From assembly GCA_025618425.1 (NCBI GenBank), contig CM046839.1, forward strand, positions 3,695,008 to 3,759,007: DNA of 64,000 bases. The letters run 5' to 3'. The notes below the pieces were generated by a model. It was not told the origin of the DNA and searched no databases. It saw only the letters and a list, made by a program, of their open reading frames with translations. How positions within the stretch are numbered: the first letter of the stretch is position 1; each line of letters opens with the position of its first letter. This document shows, piece by piece, positions 21,342-33,100 of the stretch. This stretch comes from Heliocidaris tuberculata (taxonomy: Eukaryota; Echinodermata; Echinoidea; Camarodonta; Echinometridae). Both the position numbers and the translations under genes were made by a program.

Positions 21342-24300
21342 CTGCATAAGGAGGAATGGAAAAAGAAATTGGAAAAAAAAAAATACTATTAGTTTTCAAT
21401 AGATATATTTGAGAGATATTCTGGAGAAAGAGGTATCTACAAGTACGCAATGGCATAAAATCTGCTGCATTTGCCTTTGCAAATTTAACAAAATAATAAC
21501 CTGCTAAAGCCAAGTTTTAGGTAAGTACAAAGTCTAGGAGAAATCTATACTGTAGTCCCACATATAAAAATCTGTGTAACACAAGAGAGAAAATAAATCC
21601 AAACTTCGATCGCAACAGCTGGGGTCCAGTTTAAAGGGAAATCCAACCTTAATAGCAAGTTGCTTTGAAAGAAAGAGGAAAAATCAGAGAAGCAGATTGG
21701 TGAAAGTTTGAACGAAATCGGACAAGCAATAAGAAAGTTATGAATTTTTGAAAGTTGTAATCACTATGCTTATGGGTATTTCAAATTGGCCGAATAAGTA
21801 ATGTCACTGTGATGTAGCTGTGGACAACTCCCCCATTCGCTCTAACACACAAAATGACTAAAATGTAACTTTTTTTCAAAATGCATTACTCAGTAGGATC
21901 TTTTCGTTCATGAAGACGTATAACAATATGCTATCTCCAAAATATTTTGAGTACAGCCCTGAGGGTAAAAGCGCCTCAAAGAAAACCGCAGATTAATGAT
22001 ATTTTTGTGTACGGCAAATGGGAGAGTTGTCCACAAAAATGTCACAATTGACTCACCAAATTGCCAATTTGAGATTCGCTTAGATGTAGTGATCTCATTT
22101 TTCAAACATCCATAACTTTCTTAGTCCTTGTCCGATTTCTTTCAAACTTTCACCATCCTGTTTTTCTTATTTTTCTGCTTCCACACAAATCATCTTATTA
22201 CCAAGGTTGGATTGCCCTTTAATAACTGAAATGACTCGATCTGATCTAATAGCCCTTTCTAACATTGTAGGGGAATAATTTTTGACCTACCCATCCTCCG
22301 TTGTTGGCCACCCAGGAGCAGACGTGGTTTCGTATGTACTGCAGAGCCCACACCATGAAGCGATGGAAGTAATCAATGCTGTTCCTTTGCAGAGCAAAGA
22401 TGGCGACATCGCTACAGAAGAAGAAAAGGACGACGATCCTCTCTCGGGTGATAGTTCCCTGGAAGAATAGCTCTGAGAGAAGGTCCCAGAACATGGCTGC
22501 TGTGATCTCACTGTCCCCTACTGTCTGTGGGTAAGAGAAGAAATATGATAGATTAACAAATGCTACTGTGAGTGAACATTAACCATGCTATTGTGGGTGT
22601 GTAGAGAAATAAATGGTGTCATTCATGATCAGCTCATTAAAGAAACAATTGAGCAAAACAACAAATACATAGATTTTAAAAATACAATTAAATCATTTGA
22701 AAACTTTCCTTTAAAAACAAAGTTTATCAGCTTTTATGGCTTTTGTTTATAAAGCATGTCTTGTAAGACCAAAAAAGGGTAAAATAAGGAAAAATTTTCT
22801 GTAACAAAATACATGTTTCAATACACTATATATGTTTTTTCCTATATATTATTTTATGTAAAATATTGATGGCAAATGCACAATTCAAAAAAGAAATAAA
22901 AATAAAAACAAAACTGTATCTCGGACGTAAGAGATTGATATACCTCTTCGGCCTTTGCCCTGACTCCATCCCTCTCTCTTGAAGAGGCAAACTGGTCCGC
23001 TAGCTTCCTCAGATCTCTCCCATTCTTGGCCCATCTGGGATTCTTGTACTTCTGAAGTGATGGGGTAAGGCTTCCGTTGGAACTCATCTTTGTTGACTCG
23101 ACTTGTGGGTTGAAGTGGAATGCTGAAACATTCACTGCTGGTGCCTTCTGTTTGGATTCTATAGTTGCACTGTAAGTAAGAGAGAATAAAATGCTGGTTA
23201 ACAAAACGAAACATGATATTTAATACTTGAATATTAATAAAAAAGGGGAACACCTTCTCTACTGTATATTTCAAAAGTTTCATAAGTATGACGATGTAAA
23301 CAAGGAGAAGGGGAATCTAAATTAAGAGATGACCTTGCATAATATCAATACTCAAGTGTTTGTGACAGAGACAAACAGAAAAAAAAGTCAAACAATGATT
23401 CTATTTTGGAGACAAATTGGCACTGATTCAAATAACAAAGGCAATGCTAATACAAACCCAATATCTTCAGTGACGTGTGCTTTGTCAACAACTTTGTATG
23501 GTCAACATAATCCCCCAACTTAGATGTATGAGTCACATTGTGAACAAAGAAAAATATCATCTTTTTCTCCAATTTACTCTGAATAGCTTACACCTGAACT
23601 GATTGTTTGAAATTACACCATGTTATAAAAAATACACTCTAGATTGTCCAGAGTACATTTATCTGTATTATAAGCAGTGATGAAATAAATAATGAAAATT
23701 AAACTTAATCATACTTAAAAACTGCTAAATCCACATCTCAATATGTTCACATCATAGTGCTGTAAACATGGTGTAAGTGCACACTGAGAATTGATTAATC
23801 ATTATTTGACATGGGATGGAAAAATGTGTATTGCTTGAGGTATTTTAGTACAATGACTGGGCTACAGATAACATCCAAATCAGGGAATCCCAGATACAAA
23901 TAAACATACAGGCTTATTGCAAAATACAAATACATCTAGCAATTGATATTATTAGGAAATAGAATTGCCATAAAAAGGACACCCACAAGACAATGGTTAT
24001 TTTTGGCTTATTTATTTACAGACCACAAACAATACTCTCATGATGACATAACATTCAACATTTGTAGGCCTGATTGGTGAGGACATTCTGTATTCCAATT
24101 CTGTATTCCATTCGCTTTGTTTACAAACTACACTGTATGCGTACATGTACAAATGATAAAAGTGGCATCTATTCCTTTGTCTGGAACTCCTTCACCCACA
24201 CGTTAGATACAGTTCTTAAAGGGAAATCCAACCTTAATGGCAAGTTGCTTTGAAAGAAAGAGGAAAAATCAGAGAAGCAGATTGGTAAAAGTTTGAACGA

Positions 24301-27300
24301 AATCGGACAAGCAATAAGAAAGTTATGAATTTTTGAAAGTTGTAATCACTATGCATATGGGAATTTCAAATTGGCCGAATAGGTAATGTCACTGTCATGT
24401 AGCTGTGGACAACTCCCCCATTCGCTCTAACACACAAAATGACTAATATGTCACTTTTTTTCGAAATGCATTACTCAGTAGGATCTTTTCTTTCATGAAG
24501 ACCTATAATAATATGCTATCTCCAATATATTTTTAGTACAGCCCCAAGGGTAAAAGCGCCTCGAAAAAAACCGCAAATTAATGATATTTTTGTGTACGAC
24601 AAATGGGAGAGTTGTCCACAAAAATGTCACAATTGACTCACCAAATTGCCAATTTGAGATTCGCATAGATGTAGTGATCTCATTTTTCAAACATCCATAA
24701 CTTTCTTAGTCCTTGTCCGATTTCTTTCAAACTTTCACCATCCTTTTTTTCTTATTTTTCTGCTTTCACACAAATCATTTTATTACCAAGGTTGGATTGC
24801 CCTTTAAAAGGAAAACAAAGTTCTCTGTCCATGCAGGTAAACAGAAATCTTGGCTCTTATCCAGGAGAGTCCAACTACATGATGTACATGTACATGTATT
24901 TGGTTTGAGCAATATTATTATTCATGAACAGCTGTGAAAGCTTTTAGAAGGCACAAAGTGGTACGTAATGTTTTCACTCCTCATATAATGTTTCTCAAAA
25001 CAAGATGTAGACAACCATTGTATCATGCATATATATCTGTACAACACTGACATACATGTACATGTATATGGCAATCATGGGAACATTTATTTGAAATCTC
25101 ATGACTATTCATGAATAACCTGTCATGCCTACAATGTAGATGCTCTTGTTTACTAACTGGTACAGAAGTAGGGGGTAAAAGATGTGTCATCTCTGAGGTG
25201 TTGTTATTTTGCACAGTGAGCAATGAATGTGGAATTGTTTGGTTGCTTGAGGTCCAAGTACATATTTACAGTGTATTCTCGTTTTTAAAACACACCCAGC
25301 AAATTTAACTTTGTCACACATACATGTACATGTACAGCAGATACACTATTAGTAGCTTGTAAAGGAAAAAAACAATGCATGAGATTTAATACATGTACAG
25401 AATGAGACTCGAATGCGGGCTAACTCGGCACTAGGGCGAAGTCGGCCCTACTGGAAATTCGAGGCCGAGTTAGCCCGGAGAGGTTGAATCGATCATGAAA
25501 TACCAATCCGTAAGGTTTCATTTTGATTACTAAATACTAGCCAAGAATACGTTTTTAACCGTTCTTTTTATAGAATTGTATGAAATACTTATTTTGAAGT
25601 TCATCTTGCAATTTTCTAGAGCTAATATCATCATATGAAAGTGACATTTTAGGCAGTTTAAATCACAATTCACAGCTCGCATTCGCAATCGCCGTGCATG
25701 CGTTGCACTCACTGACTCAGTGACTGGCCATGGGTTTGGTACTCGGACTTGGTGAATGAATTACTGCAAAATTCCGTATATATTAATGATGTCTGTAACA
25801 TAAACTGAAACTAACAACCGTTCATTTGATTATATTAATATTACTTCCATAAATTCTTGATGGATAACATTTTTTTACCGACTGTGAGGTTTTGCAATAT
25901 GTGTGTCCGACTCATCGCTCCGAGTCCATGCAAACACAGTGCATGCTACGCACGGCCGGCGATTGCGAGCTGTGTCGTGTGATTAAACTGTCTAAAATGT
26001 TACTTTTACATCATGTTACATCAAGAAAATTGCAAGATTATCATCTGAGTATTTCATACAATTCTATAAAAAAGAATGGTTAATAAACGTATACTTATCT
26101 AGTAATCACAACAAAACTTTACACATTGGTATTTCATGATCGATTTAAACCCTCCGGGCTAACTCGGCCTCGAATTTCCGGTAGTGCCGAGTTCGCCCTA
26201 GTGCCGAGTTAGCCCTAGTGCCGAGTTAGCCCTAGTGCCGAGTTAGCCCTAGTGCCGAGTTAGCCCTAGTGCCGAGTTCGCCCTAGTGCCGAGTTAGCCC
26301 TAGTGCCGAGTTAGCCCTAGTGCCGAGTTAGCCCTAGTGCCGAGTTCGCCCTAGTGCCGAGTTAGCCCTAGTGCCGAGTTCGCCCTAGTGCCGAGTTAGC
26401 CCTAGTGCCGAGTTAGCCCTAGTGCCGAGTTAGCCCTAGTGCCGAGTTCGCCCTAGTGCCGAGTTAGCCCTAGTGCCGAGTTAGCCCTAGTGCCGAGTTA
26501 GCCCTAGTGCCGAGTTAGCCCTAGTGCCGAGTTAGCCCTAGTGCCGAGTTAGCCCTAGTGCCGAGTTAGCCCGACCCCTGAGACTCGTAATACATTGTAA
26601 CTGTGCAGTAATTTTGATTATAGAGTTTATGGGTAGGACACAAAAGTCTTTTATTTGTATTGTCTGCAAGTTTAAAGTCTAATGACTCACCAATATTGAG
26701 TGGTAGTGATTTCACAATCATCAGAAGAATAGACAGGAAATAGAACAACAATACCTTAACCACAATTTGTCATTTTTAGGATGCAGATGTTGTCTTTTAG
26801 TATGTTTACAGGTAGAGGGGATAAGATATTCTCTTAAATTCATGATTCACCTGTATTGATCTGCAGTTACATGTATTTCACAATGCATTAAAAGAAAAGA
26901 ACGGAAATCAGAGTATACTACGTAGCACAACAATAAATTATGAACCCTGGGTCTAATAACAGGATGCACAACTCACACAGGAAGTACCTGGGGATATCCC
27001 TAAATACATGTAAAAAAGGTACATGTAAGCTAATCTTGCCTAATACTAGATATTGCTACAGGTTAGGAAATGTCCAAGGGGAAATGAGGTTTTCCTCAAA
27101 TGAATATTCTGCTAAAAAAAGGTTTTGGTTTAAAAATCTAAAGCTACGGCAACAAAATAAAGACTACAAGTACCGGTATTAGGACTTTTCATGTCTAGGT
27201 CCATCCACCTCTATTTTAATAAATGTTTTGGTTAGTGACTAATACAGAGCTCTTGGCTTGGGAAGTTTTTATTTTTATGCTGGAGGGGAGGGGAGGGGGC

Positions 27301-30118
27301 AGGGAAAACACTGGGAATTAGGAATAAAAAAACAGGGCATTTTATTCACAAATTTAATCTATGATTAATGGAAATAAACATAATTGTAGAATTGCACATG
27401 TTACACTTTCAAATATTGATGGATTGGGGGAGGGGGGGGGGGGGGTTATTGAGACTATAATATGTCAAAGTACAATGTAATTATTATTTTCTTATTTATT
27501 CTTGTCATCTCCAGTACTATTCCACTGACTGCATCAGTAGGGACTTTCTCTAATCAACAACACAACATCATTTTGCATGTAGTTCAAGTCTGAACATGTT
27601 TCTTTGTTAACTGCACATCTATTTTTACATCTTGTTGGGGATCCATTACATACATGTATGTCCAAAGAATAACAAATGCAGGTGTACAAATCTAATTAAT
27701 ATAATGGTACATGTCTGTATGTAGGCCTACTTCTACTGAAAATATGAAGACTTGTTTACTACATGTACATGTACATGTATGTTTGTTTTTGTTTGGTTGT
27801 TGTTGTTTTTCTAAAATTTACGCATGTATTTACATGTAGATAATCTTGTGTTGAAGCAAAAATGGCAAAAAGAAGAATTTCAATATGGACATGAGATTCT
27901 CCTACGTGTACATTGTCGAATATACTTGTCTGTAAAATCTGACAAATTTGTCATTTAAAGTCCATCAAACTTCACTTCATCTTCCGAGCAGTGTTTTATG
28001 GTTACTGGTTATCATAATACTGTATACATGTAAGCCATAAATTTCACGGCCATAAATTTTCGCGAAAAGGACTAACCGGACTATTTCGCGAGTGGTTGAA
28101 TTCGCGGTCGGAAAATTCTCAAATCTACAAACAGCGGTGATGATGTACTTTTGCAAAGCGAAGTGGTGAATTTCTGACTAGGAGACAACAAATTCAACCA
28201 ACTTCTTATGTTGGCAATATTTTGGCATGTTGTTAAATTCGCGAAATTCGCGAAAATACAACCCCCGCGAAATATATGGCGTATACAGTACATCAATACC
28301 CAATTCAATCCGATCCAATCCGGGGAATCTGTATTGATCAATATCACCCCTTGTAAAAGCTACATGTTGTGACCTTATCTGAACTATTGCCCTGTCTCTT
28401 CACCAGTCAATCAATTGTGATGTTTACATAGCAATGGGGCTGTGATGATACAATGTGAAGAAAAGAGTATAATCAGTCTCCCTGGTGCGTGATGTAAACA
28501 GTCCGTTAATCTCCTAAACCCTACATGCATTGAATCATATGCAGTGAGGCATAATACATGTAAGGAGGGTAATACAAAGTACCTACAGTGTATTCCATAT
28601 CGGTAGGAAGACTGATGTAAACAATTGATATAAAAGATATTCCGGACATATCTCTAATGTTCCTTTCTAAATGGTAAAATACAGGCCTACATGAGAGAAA
28701 TTCAATAAATATGGATTCATCTGATTGTTTTCTCATCTGCATGAAACAAATTAATGCAAAATGCCATTTCTTTATTCACCGACTTCAAAGAAAGATCATC
28801 ATTAGACATTAAACCACAGTTTGAAAAAAATTGTATTGTATGCAAATGGGGTTTAGAATCAAGGCTTTGTTGAAACTCAATTGCAGTACATGTACATCTA
28901 TGTCTGAGCAAATTTGATGTAAACAAAGATTCCCCCTGAACAAGACTTTCCCCAAATAAGGTCATGGATTTTTCAGTCACAGCTCTATGCACCTGCCACT
29001 GTTTCCAACAATAACAAAGAGTTGTGCCATAATCCACAGCACAAAAGAAGAAAGTTTGGGAGTAATGATACATGTACATATAGGTTACAAGCAAATTGCA
29101 AGTTTTGTAGATGAGTAAATCAACGCTCCAAGTTAAATCAGAAGTATGACCAATAGCAATGTTAAGCAGTACAATCATGGTACAATGTAGGCCTACATCA
29201 TTATGTTCATTGATGACAATTGGTTATTGTTTCAGATGATAATTATGGGGGTGATAGTTTTAAATGTTTCCAAAATATTGGTAATCTGAAATTCATTTCA
29301 TCAATAGGGATTAATCCCCTGAAAAGCTGCAATCTTTATTCAAGTTGCAATACGTATACATGTACATGTATATATATATACTGTATATATACATGTATAT
29401 CTTGTCTATGTGAATTGGTAGTGACCATGTACACAGATGAGGGTCTTTTTTCCTGTACAACATTTGGAATTGGGTCATACCGAAATACTTGGCCAAGTGA
29501 AAGAAGGGTATTACAAAAAAAAAAAACACCACCAAAACAACCCCAACAGATTCCAAACAAAATATTCCATTGTTTTGACTACAAATCATACTGCTGGGTA
29601 CATGATTATGATTATGTGGTGTTCCTGAATACAAGTGAAGGTTAAATAAACAATGATTTTTCAATTCTCAAGGTGTACACACGCCCGTGAATCATAAGTT
29701 GAACTAGTGGTAATGTCGTGCGCTATTAATACAAGATAGTGACATGATTTGTGTATAAAGCCAAGAAGTCCATGTATGGTATCAGGCCTTCGAATGTGCC
29801 ATGAAAATTTGTCGATATTGATAAAGTTATGCATATCACCTAGGATACGTGATAACTGATGTTATAATGGTGGATGTGAAAATATGATTAAATGTTAACT
29901 ATGGCAGATCATATCCATGTTATTTATTATTAGAATGATAAGAATAAAATTAATGGGAACAGAACAAACTTCCAGTGATTTGGCACTTAAATCAATGCTG
30001 ATTTAAATCCGTGATGTGAATCATCATTTTCAATTAAAACCTTAATGATGTTAAGTTTTAAATTTGATTTTGATCAAAATATTCAAATATTCAAATAAAT
30101 CACTGACTCTGGCTGCTA

Positions 30119-30152
<34 letters not shown>

Positions 30153-33100
30153 TAAACAAGTAATTGATCTCTATATTGATCTTTTGAACCCAACGTCTTT
30201 ACCCTCAGCTTTACGACAAAAACATCCTCACACTGCCAATAATGAAGTCTTTCACAATAATCCAAATGGATTGGGAAATATATCGGAGCTTTTAGCAAAA
30301 CAACTTGTCCCTCATTGTCTCATCCCTCATCTAATTCTGACTACCCTAGATATGACATCATATGCTATATTTAGATGATGGTTACTCCTAAAATGGACAC
30401 ACCCAAAAGATGACTCAGTTATAGTGGTAGTGGTATCAAACAATAGATCAGCAATTTAGCATCAGAAATAGCAGTAAATGATGGGTCACATGAAAATGAG
30501 GGAATTCCATGTTGTGTGTACATACTTCGGCAAATGACGTTGAAATGTATAATTAACTAGAACTTTAATTCGTCACTGAAGACGAATTAGGTGGTCTGTC
30601 TACCCGTTGGTAAATTATTGCTAAGATGTGATAATATTTGTGCAAGATAATATTCCTGATTATGTTGAAAATGGATGGAGACTTGCGTCAAAGAAAATCG
30701 GGCAATTTCATATTGCATTATACATGGGATATTAAACCCATAGGTTTAATACACGACAGGCAATCATATTTTGCATAGGGTTGTACACAAACTACATTCA
30801 ATTAGGCATAACACGCAAAATAAAAAAGTTTATTACACTGTTTATGATTTTATATGTTACAGTAGTCGAAGCAAATGGTAAAATATGAGGCAAAAAGAAG
30901 AAAAAAAAATTTCAAAAAAAAATGGACCCACCGGGATTCGAACCTGGGTCGGCGGGATGGGAGGCAAGTGCTACCTATGGACCAAAAGTTTTCCAATAGA
31001 GATAACACGTAGACGAAAAACGGGATTCTCAAATGACATTTTGTACTTAAAAAACGGGCATGATCCCGACATCTGATCAAAAATTAGAGGGCACACTTGT
31101 AAAAGCTTATAGTCTCAGCTATAACATACCAAAATTTGGAAGAAAATCGAGCAGAAACATCAGAGATACTGCTCAAAGAAGACGGGAATGTAGAATCAAG
31201 ATTTGAGAAAAAGTCATGTCCCATAGAGAATACACGCAAAATGTGAAAAATTGACATGCCTCCTTTAATCGCAAAAATACGCCATGATGCCTTTGTCAAA
31301 ATGAAAAATTGTGGTGACTGATCTTGTAGAGAATTGTCTCAGCTACAACATATCAAAATTTGGAAGAAAATCGACAACCTTTTACTGAAATATTGTCAAA
31401 TGAATACAAAAATTATGACGTCATTTTTTCAAAATCGAATTTTTGAGTTCATATGCAAATGTGACGACGTTCCAATCGATTGATCCCCAAATTTTTTTCA
31501 TGAATTACAATCTACAACTCATAGGCTTTCAGAAAATGTAAAAAAAAATGGGGGGTCCCCAGCCTTTCTGACGAGCTATGGCGGATTCTAGATAGGCATG
31601 TTTTTACCACTTTTTACATTATATTGCCCATTGGCGCGCGCGCGAATTTGAAAGTTTGACGCGCGCGTGTGGCATTATGGAATGTCGAGAATGACTGTAA
31701 ATAGATGGAAATTGTCAAGAATAGTGTCAGAAGTACAAACCATGCAAAAAAACAGAGTTTTTACGTTCTGTACGCGCTGCACACGCGCATAACGCGCGCG
31801 CGGACGCGCACGGACGGAAAATTTTGAAATGCTTAAAATGTCCTGAACCGTACTCTAATTGGATTAAAAAGTAATTTTGAGCATTTCTAAATTTTGACGC
31901 GCGCGTACGTGCGCGTCATGATGCGCGTGCAGATTTTGTTGACATTTTATGTTGACCCATGACCTGAAGTTAATGTGTGTCAAATATGGTTTATTTTTGA
32001 TGACTCGTTATGAAGATATGATCGATAATGTGATTTCACAAAATGGCGCCTGGATGACGTCACGATGACCTGATGACCTTGAAAAAGATAGGGGCACTTG
32101 ACCTTGATAGGCCTGATAACTGACGAAAATTTGAAGAAAATTGATCCAGTTGATTTTGAGAAGTCCCGGTCACAAGAAATGGGGAGAAAAATAAAAATAA
32201 AGAATAAATAAATAAATAATAATAAAGAAAATTCGTACGAAATTAAGAGGTGATCTGTCGATACCGACAGACCACCTAATAATTAATCAAATGGAGAAAC
32301 AATCCATACTTACATGTATTAGACTTATTGACGAATGCTACATACATGTATAGTCTTGACAGGATAAGTAAAAAAAAAAAAAGTTTTTGTGTTATCCCTT
32401 TCGAGACAACTGACTACATTTTGTGGTTTGGCTCAATAACTTTTGATTCAGAGCTCTAAAAAATATACCAGATTCATGAGTAAAAAGAGCAAAAATTTCT
32501 GCACAAACTATGTCCATTTTTGTTGCATGACCAGCTTGCGTTTGATGCCAGGAATTTTAAAAACTATAATAAGCTTTAAAATGCTTAAATTGGCAACACA
32601 TTGAGAGGTTCAAAATCATTTTTTTTAAAAATCAAAATTGGCAATTTTTTCAACTTTTCAACAAATTCTGTAACCATGTGAGTTGTTTTCAAAGACATTA
32701 CACCGTATTAGAACCCTGTACATACATGTATAGCACTAAAAGAAAGTTATTGTTATCAATTTGAAGAACAGAATGTGATCAATTTAGGCCTTAAATAATT
32801 CCTGTCCTGAAAGGGTTATATTAATTATCAAAGCAAGTATGGTAAGATGGCAAAAATATATTCATTTTAACTCCTTGCATAGCATAAATAATTATCCTGT
32901 AAAAAAATGGTACCTTAACAAAGGAAGCCCAACAAAGGAAACATGATCTTGTCTGGGCATGAAAACTGCTTCTATTGTTTCTACTTCTCTCTGCCCTTCA
33001 TTTCCTCATGCTTCAACATCTTCTCCATTCCATTTCATATCCTAAAACTTCTAGAATGAAATGGGGGTGATACCTCAGAATCAATACTGATACCCAAGCA

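Noticed and set aside
22282..22511. Frames overlapping the BH1-BH2 exon on both strands
   Set aside because: Shadows of Bcl-2 exon 3 in other frames.
26182..26572. CRISPR-like array
   Set aside because: The 17-bp units abut with no spacers and form part of a transposon end in an animal genome.
30923..30989. Functional tRNA gene on -
   Set aside because: The B box is perfect but the acceptor and anticodon stems do not pair and the length is short.
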